A DNA stretch of 64,000 nucleotides, taken from NCBI GenBank assembly GCA_037693485.1, contig CM075350.1:66320001-66384000 (forward strand), written 5' to 3'. The notes under the pieces are model-generated. The model was not told the DNA's origin and made no database searches. It worked only from the letters and a program-made list of their open reading frames with translations. This stretch comes from Kitagawia praeruptora. Its lineage: Eukaryota > Streptophyta > Magnoliopsida > Apiales > Apiaceae. Position numbers and translations under genes: made by a program. Below are positions 43,801 to 56,980 of the stretch, piece by piece; the first letter of the stretch is position 1; the number at the start of each line of letters is the position of its first letter.

Positions 43801-45659
43801 CTAAACCGTAAGTCCATTTGCCTCGATTCTCATGCCAAAACGATCTATGACTCGAGCTCTACAAGGAAATGTTATATTCTTATCAAAGTCAGTGACCTAA
43901 AGCTACTTATTATGCACAGTTTTCAAGGTCTAATGAAAATTTGTCATTATGATGACTATAAATCGAACGTTCCAAAAATCATACAACCAAACCAAGCCAC
44001 ACCGGGCATACCATACATCTCATACACATAATATGAATCTCAAAAAGTCCAAAACAGGCCTCTTACCAACATTTTAATTATTTCTTAAATCACTAAATCA
44101 ATCTCAAAATCATGCTAGTTATAACACCATAATCGTAACTTAACTAACAATCACCAAGAACATCCATAAACTTAAGGTAGATCTAGGGTTCTCAAGAATT
44201 ATACCTTCCTTGGAGAGTGTACTAGCCTTATAAAACCTTGTATAGCCCTTAGGATACCTTAAACAAGCTTGGATCATCCAAAGAAACCAAGAATCAAAAG
44301 TTAGTTTCTAAGATTTACTATTCATCATCAATCTTGTAAAATTCATAACAAATCAAAAAATAAGATTTTGGCTCTCAAATTTTTACCACATATTGGCCTC
44401 TTCATAAGCTTTTATTTGAACTATAGATCACCAAAAACAAAGGTTCCTAGATAAGGTTTTGATCCCGCTTTTCCCGCTGGACAGAAGCTGTAAAGGACTA
44501 GGCAGGTTCGGTTCTTCAACTTGGGGAAGGAATTTGACTAGTCTACACTAATTTGTTGGCCATGAAATTTTGAACGCATGATACCCATGGAGTGGAGAGG
44601 TTATGGTTAAAATTTGGTGATTTTATCATGGATAGAAATGGAGATATGAATTTTTCTTTGAGGGGTGTTCTTGCTGGGCAGTTTTGGGAGAGATGGAGTT
44701 TGCTTGCTTTTCTCTTGCTTGGCTTGATAGAATGAATTATTGGTGATGTGTTTAGATAATATCTGTCATAAAATGGTTTTATTAAAGTGATTTGCTCATG
44801 GATGATGCAATTCAAGTGGCCATGTGTTGCATTTTTGTGGTTGGATGACAAGATGAAGCTAAGTGCTTGGTTTGATCTCTAATTGTTCTAGTTAGCATTG
44901 TAACTAGCTTGGTTACTTGCCCTTATCCACTAGCACATGATGCACCTTGGTTCTCTGCTTGTTTCTTTGTCCGGTTATTACTCAATTTGATTGATCGTTC
45001 AGAGGAATATCTCAAGTATCTCTTGTTAGGGTTTCACCGGAAACCTTCTTAATATATATACTACCATTCTCAATCCTCCTTTATAATTCTTGAATTTAAA
45101 TTCCTCAAATCTTTATAATAATTCCTTAAATCCTTCAGTGTCCAGGGAAATCTCGGAGAAAATAAAAGTGCTATTTTTCTGAATCCGATATCGTTTACAT
45201 ACACTTATTTCGCCCCTGGATCATGAATACGAACTCAGAAATCCGTTCTGAATACTTCTATATAGCGTTGTCCAATAATATTCTCCTTTCCACCAAAAAC
45301 ACTATTCATCCTTTATTCTCTTTTATTCCTTATATATATTGTAAAAATGTCCTTGTTCTCTTTCGAGTGTTCCTTATCTCTTTTACGGAACCACTAGACT
45401 AATAACAGATAACGATTTGGATGACAGGAGCATAACTCTCCTCTTTGGAATTACCATATCATAATTTCCTAGGAGATAGATTATTCTAATCTAAGTTGTC
45501 AACCTATTGCATTCTTAATGGCATATAAACATTGGAATCTGAATCCATTCCATATTCGTTCATTAAAACCGATGTTACATCGCAGTCGTAACCACTATTC
45601 ATTTCTATATTAATACATATTAAAAGTTTTAATTCCTACCAAAAATCTGGGTTCTTATA
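40829..45659 (-). repeat. Tekay 3' LTR
   Basis: 4,831 bp. Plus strand TGTAACACCC...GGGTTCTTATA; the expected terminal CA has become TA. It aligns along its whole length with 51386-56165. Several frames inside (for example 42376-42854) are AT-rich repeat artefacts. Confidence 0.92.
42270..42970. repeat. Palindromic AT-rich minisatellite in Tekay 3' LTR
   Basis: More than ten degenerate units of about 45-65 bp, each built on GAATATTCGAAATAATATTC followed by (A)CTGAATAAATAA. Each core is itself nearly palindromic. The same array is in the other LTR at 52830-53530 and, weaker, in the third LTR at 24520-24790. Confidence 0.85.
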
Positions 45660-45673
45660 GTCTCCCCTCCTTA
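45660..45673 (-). promoter_or_regulatory. Tekay polypurine tract
   Basis: On the minus strand AAGGAGGGGAGAC directly precedes the LTR start TATAAGAACCC. It is in the expected place for plus-strand priming. Confidence 0.8.
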
Positions 45674-45853
45674 AAAGGATTCCGTCCTGGAATCAGTCTG
45701 AGAGCAAATGGGGTACTTTTCCGGCATCGCGCTTTCCAATTCCCAAGTTGATTCTTCCCCATTGTGATTCTGCCACAAGACCCTGACTAGCTCGATGACC
45801 CTGTTTCGGAGCACTTGCTCTTTTCGATCTATGGTTTTCACAGGCTGCTTCAC
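45671..45853 (-). pseudogene. Tekay integrase chromodomain
   Basis: The reading RKEQVLRNRVIELVRVLWQN then ESTWELESAMPEKYP is the chromodomain at the C-terminus of chromovirus integrases, which guides insertion by binding modified histone H3. Aromatic and acidic positions (VLW, TWE) of the fold are visible. It is the best-preserved protein piece of this element; the preceding integrase is unreadable. Confidence 0.85.
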
Positions 45854-48800
45854 CTAGGTTAGATTTAGTTTCATGTCTACGTGCTCGTAGCGTCCGGATT
45901 GTAACTCCTCAACATCGAAACATAAAATACATTGGGCACTTGTTGCAGATTTGGGGGTAATTCTAGTCCGTAAGCTAGTTCCCCGATCCATCCGTAATCA
46001 TTCCAATCCTTTTACAGCACATGCATCTCACCAGTGCTACAATACTCCTCTTATCCTTTTTCGTCAACTTTACTACTTTTCGTTCAACACACTATTCGGG
46101 CTATGCCCTTACTCAATCATATATTATTAACCTTATTGGTATCAGCAGTGACTTTGGTATCACTATCACGCTGCAAATTCGGAGATAACCTCACTTGTAC
46201 TATGCATTTCCTGACCGTTTTATTCTTCGCAATCTCGATCAAAAATAGAAGAATTTATTGAGAGATCACTATGATCAATGAACATTTGTCATACTGCATA
46301 GTTAGTACAGAAGGTGGCCAGCCTTTAGTACTTGATAAGCAATTTAGACAAGTTATGGCATTCCACTTAAACTCCTATCACATAGACAGGTAGTCACGTA
46401 GCAGTACCTCCCCTCCTAAAAAGGTTGTTCTTCTCAATTTAGAATAAGAAAAATAAGAGAGAAGAAAAGAGAAGAATTTCAAAGAATTGTAAAAATTTCA
46501 TGATTGTCGAAAATATCATACTTAGAATTTACCTCGGAACTATAGATGTTTATTGGAGAAGAAAGTAATTGTGTTCGCAATTAATACTATTTTAGCATAA
46601 TCTCACGTGACAACATATCCTCGCTGCTCTGTCCATCATTCCATGGACCTATTTTTCTTGTTCAATCTTAACAACACTTGCTTTTGACGCATCTTTCAAC
46701 TTCTCCGGCTAAATCATAGATTTCCTCGCTTGGCCTTATTAATACTGACATTCCATGCCATGCTACCAGGTCGTTCTTATCCTTAATAATAACACTATCA
46801 GGTAGTCATCCCATGAGTTTGCTAGAAAGTCCATTCATAACATTCCTTGCTTTACATTTCATAGATATCTCCCAATCTTTTCTTTATCAATCACATTCTT
46901 CTTATTATCTGATTCTTATTTACTTCTGTTATTTAAATCCACCGTCATCTCATTGTTGAGACACTCGTCACCTTTATTCAATACGTGTCACATGATTGGG
47001 GTCAAACTTTCCTTTGTTCAACCATCTAGATTTTCACATTCTCATTCCATGAGTCTCTTTATTACTCCATCAATCTATTCCAAATTTCCTCGACTTCCCC
47101 TATCTTGAAGGGATCAATTTGTATGTTATTTATGCTTTCAATTTTAACTTTCGGTTGTGACCAACAACCTTTGCCATTTCCCTAACTTAGACCCAATATA
47201 ATCTATTCCTGTCAAACTTGCCTCTTAGCATTATGAATCTCCAACCTCATATTCTCTATCTTGTTTGCGCAAAATACACCAACATAAACTTGCTTGTCAT
47301 TCATCAACATGCTATTTTAGCTTATCAATAGCAACACCATCTTTAATCTTGCGTCGGCATCTAATTTCTTATAAAATCATCACTACATCAATGTAGTCTA
47401 TTGCGGAATCACCCTAGTTTATCGTTTGCGTAGCGCTTTAACCGCTAATCCTATGGGTTTCCTAATTGTCAGACCAAATCCTCTAGGAAGCCAGAATAAT
47501 CACTATTCCCTTATCCATAAGGAATGCTTCCTGAGCATGACGCAGATACTTCATGCAGCAAATAAAATTGCAGAAGAGCTTCGAGCCTCGCAGCTATGGC
47601 AAGTTGATGAAATTACTACTCATATACCTTTAGTAGAAGACTGGAAGCTTCACGGTTCACTCAATCAATTTTGAATCATGGTCCTGGTTTACCTCAATTT
47701 GGACCTTCTAAGGTATGTAATATGCTTATGACGACATCAGAAATCGAATGTTTACTTAAACTATTCCTTAGGAAATTCTCGCACAATCATCAGAGGGAAC
47801 GTAAATTCCTCTCCCACATTATGACCTTCAAGGTCCTTTTTATTATCATTCTGTTTCCTTGGTAGGAGCATTCATGGTACTTCTCTATACTTAAAGTGTC
47901 GGCCACCTCATTGGCCTTTCCTGTCTATAATAATTTCTTGTAATCAATTTTTTCTGGATCTATTCCAACTTAAATTTTTCTACCGCATTCCCATCATTGC
48001 TGGGTGAAAGTAATCTTCCTTAGACTTTACTGAAGGAGAGAAAATATATATAATTCTTTTTCCATAAGTCATTGCTTCCACCTTTCCGTGTGGACCTTAT
48101 CACAGTTACTCCCAATCATATCTAGGATATTTCTTCTTTTAATTCTTTCTTGTTTTAGGATAATCCTAACCTTTATTGGTTCAATCCATAATTCCTCAGG
48201 GTTTCACACATGCCTCCTCGGGCATTATTATTATTATGTAATACAATTCCTACCAAACTTCTATCTTGAAACTCAGAATATTACCTTTTTCCTTGTAAGG
48301 TTTCTTAGGTCATCCTCATTATTCCTTCTGTATTTTCTGGGTATAGGGTATATCAAACATCATTCATCAATCTATAACAATTCTGTCTATGTACTTTTCG
48401 AAACTCTTTTAAATAAATCCTTAAATGGTGTTGTTGCCTTAGTTAATTCAACTTATGTCATCCGAATTCACAATGCCATTATTAGGAGTAATGCCATCTT
48501 TTGTGCATCCCCAGGGTTCGTCTTAATTTATGGACATTCTATCCTCAATTATATTTTCAAGAAATACCTACATCCTTTAATTGACAACAATCAAATCCTA
48601 TATCCTTAATAAAGGTCTTTTCCCAATCATTCTTATCTTGATAAGCTATAGGTAGCTTAATGCTAACCTCTTCTTTCTAATGGATGTCAGTCCACTTGAT
48701 CTTCCAAGAGACAACATATGTCTAACTCTCTTTCTTACAGAACTTGATAATGGTAGCAAGGATGTTCTGGAAGATACTGGTCGTGTTCAACATGAATCTC

Positions 48801-51368
48801 TTAGTGCCTATTGCTCCTCCTGAGGACACTAAGTTTCAGATAACATTTATGCATCATACTAGACCATCTTTGACAATCTTCGTAACTCTTCACTGGTCAC
48901 TATCCTCAATCATAATACGTCCATGGTATATATAAAATCCATCATCATGTATCTCAATTCATTTTATATCAAAAGTCCTCGCGGTTGGCACTTGGTTAGA
49001 AGCACCCCGCTTTGTCCTTACATTGCTGGTTTAGTCACTTGAGGGTTCGCATTGGGTAAGGTAGCCGTTATACTTGGCCCCAACTGGCCATGCTAAAATA
49101 TGTGAGTTTAGGGATTGGCTAATAGCATTACTTTTCTAGCAATTGCTGGCATAGTGCCTTCTTCTTTTATACCTTTTGATCTTTTCAAAGCTTTACTCCA
49201 TATAAGTCTCAATCGGCTTCTCGGTACCGTCTTCGGTCACCCTTCCTTTACTTTTATCCTTTCAACTACTCTTATCATTTCCACGTACCACATAAGCTTA
49301 ACACTTCTGGCATAACAACCTTTCATTTAAGTCAATCCCGGAATTTCTCAGTCCAGCTTGTTTCTTAATTACATTTCCCTTTTTACCATCCAATCTCAAC
49401 TTCATCAGTTTATCTCTAGAATCAATCGTAATAATCGGGGTCTGCGTACCAGCCCGTATAGCGGCTACCTTACCCAATCCACAGGGTTCGCTCCAGTTCC
49501 ACTCTCTTTAGTGATATCTTCTGATAATCAGAAAGACAAGGTTTGCCAAAAATTCATCGAATTTCCTCCCAGAATCAGGGAAATTTTGGTCAATCTATCC
49601 GCCCATTGGTAATACTAAGAAGATTTATTTCGATACTTGAAAGATAGTTTTAGGAACATCCGAGCGGGTCGTACCATAAGTAGTTATAACAACGGAATGA
49701 TTTGCATAAAGTTGGGAGTTTAACCATGGGAAGGAACCAAATATATACCTCCCCTAGAAGGGAAATCCAAAAGTTTCAACTGAAACATGCCGCATCTTCC
49801 CGATACATATTCGTCCTGGTAGTTGATGCCACCTAAACTTGTACGAGATGCATCATAATATATTACACCGTCTTCCTTTTTCCATTAGGCAACACCAATG
49901 CTGGGTCTTTACCAGTTTCATCTTTAGCTCCAGGAAGATTTTCTCACACTTCTCTTGTCCATCCAAACTTTTTTAATCTTAAAAATAAGTCGGGTTACAG
50001 TACCGCAAGCTTTGTAAAATCCTGAGCAAATCTTTGGTAATACTTTGTGAATCTTATGAAATTTCTCACTTTTGTTGGTGTGGTTGGCCTTTCTCCATTT
50101 GAAACTGTTTTTAACTTGGCAGGGCGAACCAACACTACTAACTATTCGTCGTCTGTCCTAATAACTAAACTTCATTTTTCCAGACTCATACTTCGAGAAC
50201 TTGGCATACATTTATTCCTTCAGGTTTCATCTAAAAACATTCTTAATTACCTTTTAACCACTGATCGCCTTACTTGATCCATTTACGACTCAGTGTCAGA
50301 ATAAACTTAAGATAACTACATTAATCCATTTAAGGAAAAGAAAGAATTTAATCTTCCTTTGAATCATATGCATCCAATATTTCTGGTTCATCATTCCACT
50401 GAGTTAAAATAACCTTATACTTAGTCTTTGAAAGTAGTCTCGCTACGAGTTTATTATTGACTTACTGGTCTTTTCCTCCTGTAGGTTCTGAGATCATTGT
50501 CTCGCTTACCACTTCCTTATGTAACTTTATCCATTCAGGCAATCACTTTCCACTATCTTTACTTTCTAAGCTGATCCATTCATAGAACGGACATCTCATT
50601 GAAGAAAACCACCTCATTAATTTCAATTTGGTTTCATAAATTATAACCTGTGAAATCTGCCTTCTCATGGCGAATTACTATTGACAATATTCAAACTTAT
50701 CCCATTTATCAAATGATATGGCACTTGCTGCCTCTATCTTAACTGTTCCTCGAGACTCTGATCCCCGTCCTCTACCGATGTCTTTGATAATCATGTACCA
50801 CTCTAACTCTTTTCTCATTAATCTGAAGGTCTCTAAGGATCTTTATCTATCCCCATATAAGACCTCAGGTAATCCTTCCAATTCGTCTTACTTGCTGGCA
50901 CTTCATCTGACAGTCTGGCTATGAATCAAATAAGCCTCTTTAATTCTCTTAATAATATCTCAGTTCTCTATGCTCACTTCTCCGAGCAATATAATCTTAG
51001 CCCTGACAGTCTCTCTGGATGCAGTCCTCATTTCCTCAAGGGTCAACTTCCCTGTCTTTAACAGGATTCTCCTCCTCTGCTGGAACCTCTTCCGGGTCCT
51101 CAGTAGGGTACTCTATTGAATCCACCATCCGATCGTCAGAATATAATCAAGCCTCCTCGTGCCGATGCTCGTACGCCTCAAGGACTATCGCCTTATTAGC
51201 CGGTACGAGAACTAGCTAAGTTACTATCATGATACTTAAGAGTTCCCATAAGGGTTTTATATGTCAGTACTATATTAAGTAGTCCGACTATGAACTTGGC
51301 AAGAGTTCTTATTATCTTAGTGAATTTTTTGTTTTAACGTCGCATCATCTCTGGGATTTATAACGTAA
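45854..51368 (-). pseudogene. Degenerate Tekay gag-pol region
   Basis: About 5.5 kb with no long frame in element sense. One stretch near 50140-50260 (minus strand) resembles the reverse transcriptase segment HLRxVLxxLRExxLYAKFSK of chromoviruses. A Gag-like acidic and basic stretch may remain near 51020-51230. Everything else is too mutated to assign. Plus-strand frames here (for example 48088-48609) have no family features. Confidence 0.6.
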
Positions 51369-51381
51369 CGCTCTGATACCA
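51369..51381 (-). promoter_or_regulatory. Tekay primer binding site (initiator Met tRNA)
   Basis: Minus strand TGGTATCAGAGCG, four bases inside the 5' LTR end. It fits the initiator-Met tRNA 3' end. Confidence 0.92.
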
Positions 51382-51385
51382 TTTC

Positions 51386-54300
51386 TGTAACACCCGAAAT
51401 CCTGGGTCAGGGATCTGGTCGTTACGGTCCCAATTTCCTTCCACAAGACCAACAGAAATTAAAATACAACCTTGTGACCCAAAACAACAACACAAAACAC
51501 ACCCGTTATAGTCCCAGAGATGAAATAAGAGTAATTACCAAATATTATTAATCGCAAGATTGAGTTCTTACAACCCAAAAGTTTACAATTAACCATTACA
51601 TACTCTTTGCCATCCATTTGTATATTCCATATAATAAATACATTTGATACTCAAATGCTAACAACTAGCCTACCAGTAGCTTACTCTTCAGCCATGATAG
51701 CTATGACCTTCGCGGTTTAACCCTCCGACAGTAATAGCTTGTTTGCACCGATTGCGACTAGCGCGACCATCAGATCTAGCTGTTGTTGTGATATAGATAA
51801 ATAAAGCAAGGGTGAGCCATAGCCCACCAAAAATATAATTGAACAGTGATAATATATAACAGTTCAAATTATCTTTGAAACCATATGCCATGCATTAACG
51901 GAAATGATGCCAGTATAACATAAAAGATGAAGTTACTAGGTAACTCAAAATGTATTTTCTGTGGAAGTATCTGCTATGCAAAAGATAAGCAAGATATTCT
52001 CAATTATCATAAAAGAGGAACTTGCAGGAAGAATATTGCAATTCCATTTCAAACACTTTTCAACCCTGCCAACAATGATAATGTTGCAGAAAATAAATAG
52101 ATTCTGGATAGTGAACCAATACTGGAGTATGTCGCGCCAGATGACACCTCATTACGATGATCAGTCGTAGGTTGTGCATCTTAAGATTTGTTTCTCTACA
52201 TGTAGAAGGAAGAACATATGGACACCACCATACGCCGGATATCCCTAGCCAACGGTTGGGCATAGACGGGACCAGCGCCACTCAGACCTTAATTCAAGGA
52301 TGGACTGTCCCACAGCCTCTTACACCGATTTTCAATGATGGACTGTCCCACTGCCTCTTACACAAATACTCCTAGTTCGCGTAAATCCATGATTCTGAAA
52401 CGTAAAGCCCGTCCCCCTTTCCCCAAGTATAATACTTGTTGATAAGACTCCACGAAGTAGTCGTATCTAGTTGGAAAGAAAAATTCACCAATATTACCCA
52501 AGTTGATGCTTGTTAATGGATATTGACTTGTCCCAATAATCTTACCCCTCGAATGACGAAGAAGTAACACACAGACTCAATTTGATGGTTAGCAACCAAG
52601 TTGCAAGTGAAAAGAATAGTTCAACAAGTATATGACCGGGTAGTCAAGAAATAACAATTCTCAAGTAAGGTTCCCTTATATTTTAGAAGATAGATTCGAA
52701 TGAAGAACGGAGTTTTGAGAACCTTCCTTGATAAAATAATGATAATAAGGCTCAGACTCGTTTACAAAATATTTGAAGGTCGAAGATAATATTTGAGCGA
52801 AATAATATATTTTAAAGCTTAGTTAACAAGAATTAAATGAATATTCAAAGACTATTTATTAAGTCGTAGATATTGAAAGAATATCGCTCAGAATAATCCT
52901 TGAATAAATATTCACAAATATTATTCATTAAATAAATAATGAATATTTAATATTAATAATATTTATCAGATAAATAAAACTCGAAAGAATATTCGAAATA
53001 ATATTCACTGAACAAATAGTAATATTCGAAGAATAATACTTATCAAATAAATAAAACTCGAATGAATATTTGAAATAATACTCACTGAATAAATAGTGAA
53101 TATTCGAATTGATAATACTCATTGAAGAAATAATATTCCAAATGAATACTCGAAACAAGATTTGATAATTGAGTGGACCTTAAATGAATATTGAACATAA
53201 TATTCGATAAATAAATCAACTCTAGATGAATATTGAAGATAATATTCATCACATAAATAATTATCGAATGAATATTCGAAATAATATTCGATTATTGAAT
53301 CAACTTTAAATGAATATTGAACAATAATATTCACTGCATAAATAAAGTTAAAATAAATATTTGAAATAATATTTGCTGAATAAGCACTGATAAAATGAAT
53401 ATTCAAAATAATATTCCTTAAATAAATAAAGCTCTAATGAGTATTCGAAGTAATATTTGTTGAATACTCAAATGATTACTCCAAATAATATTCAATAAAT
53501 AAATAATGGAAAATATTTACTTAAATATTTTCCCCCAAAAATAATCATGATATAATGAAATACCGACTCCCGGTCTATATTCGAAGAATGAGATTCACAT
53601 GCCCTTCGCTAAGGGTCTTATCAATATCCAGCTTATAATCGATATATTCACTATCTAAATTATAAGACAACAATAATTCAGGGAACAAGTTTATCAATTC
53701 AACTTGAACGTAGGCATGCATGCTATGACATATGTATAACAACAATCATATATATTATCACAACAACAGTTCCAAGGTATTGGAAACTTGCCTGGTAATC
53801 CTGTAGGAGTAGTGTGCCTCGGGTCAATCCGGTGACCTATAATAGTCACAATATCCGAGTTTAATCACTTACACCTTTAAAAAGGCTAAGTATAAACTTA
53901 ACTTAAGTCGAAACACGTTTTTGAGTTATCTTGATATACACCCTTTAGTGTAACTCTTTTTATCACCGGTACGATCCGACACTTGTTCATTATTAAAACA
54001 TGTCATTATTCTTACACTTGGTATATACTTAAGTCATGTAAGTTCTAAGGTCGGTCATTTACGAACCAAGATTATACCTCGAGTTTTATCGCTCGTTTTC
54101 TAAGTGATTTACCAAAGTTATAACCAAGTATTCTTTTAATGGGGTCCGTTTGACATGAGGTTTTCTCTCACACCTTCCTTTTTACCTCTAGTATCTAATT
54201 ACCACAATTCATCACTGCATAACTCATTTTACGAAGCTTCAATTTCAGTTACGAACTTGTTTTTACGGTTTCGAACCACTTTTACGATTTTGGACATAAC

Positions 54301-56165
54301 TCCTAAACCGTAAGTCCGTTTGCCTCGATTCTCATGTCAAAACGATCTATTACTCGAGATCTACAAGGACATGTTATATTCTTATCAAAGTCAGTGACCT
54401 AAAGCTACTGATTATGCACGGTTTTCAAGGTCTAATGAAAATTCGGCATTACAACGGCTATGAATCGAACGTTCTAAAAATCATACAACCAAACCAAGCC
54501 ACACCGGGCATACCATACATCTCATACACATAATATGTATCTCAACAAGTCCAAAACAGGCCTCTTACCAACATTTTCTTTATTTCTTAAATCACTAAAT
54601 CAATCTCAAAATCATGCTAGTTATAACACCATAATCGTAACTTAACTAACAATCACCAAGAACATCCATAAACTTAAGGTAGATCAAGGGTTCTCAAGAA
54701 TTATACCTTCCTTGGAGAGTGTACTAGCCTTATAAAACCTTGTATAGCCCTTAGGATACCTTAAACAAGCTTGGATCATCCAAAGAAACCAAGAATCAAA
54801 AGTTAGTTTCTAAGATTTACTATTCATCATCAATCTTGTAAAATTCATAACAAATCAAAAAATAAGATTTTGGCTCTCAAATTTTTACCACATATTGGCC
54901 TCTTCATAAGCTTTTATTTGAACTATAGATCACCAAAAACAAAGGTTCCTAGCTAAGGTTTTGATCCCGCTTTTCCCGCTGGACAGAAGCTGTAAAGGAC
55001 TAGGCAGGTTCAGTTCTTCAACTTGGGGAAGGGATTTGACTAGGCTACACTAATTTGTTGGCCATGAAATTTTGAACGCATGATACCCATGGAGTGGAGA
55101 GGTTATGGTTAAAATTTGGTGATTTTATCATGGATAGAAATGGAGATATGAAGTTTTCTTTGAAGGGTGTTCTTGTTGGGCAGTTTTGGGAGAGATGGAG
55201 TTTGCTTGCTTTTCTCTTGCTTGGCTTGCTAGAATGAATTATATGTGATGTGTTTAGATAATATCTATCATAAAGTGGATTTATTAAAGTGATTTGCTCA
55301 TGGATGATGCAATTCAAGTGGCCATGTGTTGCATTTTTGTGGTTGGATGACAAGATGAAGCTAAGTGCTTGGTTTGATCTCTAATTGTTCTAGTTAGCAT
55401 TGTAACTAGCTTGGTTACTTGCCCTTATCCACTAGCACATGCATGCACCTTGGTTCTCTGCTTGTTTCTTTATCCGGTTATCACTCAATTTGATTGAGCG
55501 TTCGGAGGAATATTTCAAGTATCTCTTGTTAGGGTTTCACCGGAAACCTTCTTAATATATATACTACCATTCTCAATCCTCCTTTATAATTCTTGAATTT
55601 AAATTCCTCAAATCTTTATAATAATTCCTTAAATCCTTCAGTGTCCAGGAAAATCTCGGAGAAAATAAAAGTGCTATTTTTCTGAATCCGATATCGTTTA
55701 CATACACTTATTTCGCCCCTGGATCATGAATTCGAACTCAGAAATCCGTTCTGAATACTTCTATATAGCGTCGTCCAATAATATTCTCCTTTCCACCAAA
55801 AACACTATTCATCCCTTATTCTCTTTTATTTCTTATATATATTGTAAAAATGTCCTTGTTCTCTTTCGAGCGTTGTTCCTTATCTCTTTTACGGAACCAC
55901 TGGACTAATAACAGATATCGATTTGGATGACAGGAGGATAACTCTCCTCTTTGGAATTACCATATCTTACTTTCCTAGGAGATAGATTATTCTAATCTAA
56001 GTTGTCAACCTATTGCATTCTTCATGACATATAAACATTGGAATCTGAATCCATTCCATATTCGTTCATTAGAACCGATGTTACATCGCAGTCGTAACCA
56101 CTATTCATTTCTATCTTAATACATAATAAAAGTTTTAATTCCTACCAAAAATCCGGGTTCTTACA
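51386..56165 (-). repeat. Tekay 5' LTR
   Basis: 4,780 bp, TGTAACACCC...TTCTTACA on the plus strand. It differs from the 3' LTR by scattered changes and by a deletion of about 50 bp near 54140, where the copy at 43590-43650 has extra sequence. Confidence 0.92.
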
Positions 56166-56598
56166 TTTAGCTACATGCAGATGTGCTCGAGGCAAGTTTG
56201 GGCAAAATCCAGCTACAGTTCGGATTGAAGGTTTAACTGTCATGGAAACTGCAGCGCTTTTGCTATCCCCAAAGGCAGGGTGAGAAACCACTGAGGGGCG
56301 ATTTGCAATAAACATTGGAATCTGAATCCATTCCATATTCGTTCATTAGAACCGATGTTACATCGTAGTCGTAACCACTATTCATTTCTATATAAATACA
56401 TAATAAAAGTTTTAATTCCTACAAAAAATCTGGGTTCCTACATTTAGCTACATGCAGATGTGCTCGAGGCAAGTTTGGGCAAAATCCAGCTACAATTCGG
56501 ATTGAAGGTTTAACTGTCGTGGAAACTGCAGCGCTTTTGCTATCCCCAAAGGCAGGGTGAGAAACCACTGAGGGGAGATTTGCAGGGGGAGATGTACT
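56029..56598. repeat. Tandem duplication across LTR edge and target
   Basis: A unit of about 281 bp occurs twice (about 56031-56311 and 56312-56592). Each copy holds the last ~134 bp of the Tekay LTR (ATTGGAATCTGAATCC ... GGGTTCTTACA), TTTAG, and about 140 bp of target sequence (CTACATGCAGATGTG ... GATTTGCA). I count roughly ten mismatches. Because the unit spans the insertion boundary, it arose after the Tekay insertion. Confidence 0.9.
56171..56310 (+). other. Possible captured exon, first copy
   Basis: The plus-strand frame reads LATCRCARGKFGQNPAT then IEGLTV and ETAALLLSPKAG before a stop. It is GC-richer than its surroundings, and AG precedes it. I do not recognise the protein. It could be the downstream part of the gene captured by CACTA-2. 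A second copy is at about 56455-56590. Confidence 0.3.
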
Positions 56599-56599
56599 A

Positions 56600-56916
56600 T
56601 GTTTAGTTTGTGGATATCTAGAGTTTAAAATGTGAAACATTTTGATGACTTGTGTTATATCAATCCAAAATGTAAATTCTAATATAATCTTTAGGATAGA
56701 TTTTGGTCCAGGCATGGTTTTGGTAGTTTCTGAGAGTTTTTGTGACTTGAGTTTGTTATCAGTCTTGTCCTTCATTGTAATCGTAAATCAGAAGGCAAGG
56801 TAGATATGCTTTTTCATGAATGTCAACAGTTTGGAATGAAGATGTCATTTTCGGATGTATCATTTAATTATATGTAGTAGTTATCAAATTCTTCTTAGTA
56901 AAATATTGTAGTAGCT

Positions 56917-56920
<4 letters not shown>
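56600..56920 (+). other. CACTA-2 interior, no gene seen
   Basis: AT-rich, without frame or clear repeat. It may be 3' untranslated or intergenic sequence captured with the host gene. Confidence 0.3.

Positions 56921-56978
<58 letters not shown>
56920..56978. repeat. (AT)n microsatellite
   Basis: About 29 AT units directly left of a MITE. Confidence 0.95.

Positions 56979-56980
<2 letters not shown>

Larger units (their letters stand above)
40829..56165 (-). mobile_element. Tekay-type chromovirus with 4.8-kb LTRs
   Basis: Complete insertion of 15,337 bp flanked by TTTAG. The minus-strand element has 5' LTR 51386-56165, initiator-Met primer site, a degraded internal region of 5.7 kb, a chromodomain at the end of pol, a purine tract and 3' LTR 40829-45659. 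The LTR termini TGTAAGAACCC...GGGTGTTACA, the primer site and the C-terminal chromodomain point to the Tekay/Del branch. The interior is full of stops. The LTRs look about 95% alike by eye, with indels, so this is an older insertion than the copia element. Confidence 0.92.

Noticed and set aside
48088..48609. 173-codon plus-strand frame, hydrophobic
   Set aside because: It lies antisense in the decayed Tekay interior, is AT-rich, and shows no family features. It is an artefact of low stop density on that strand.
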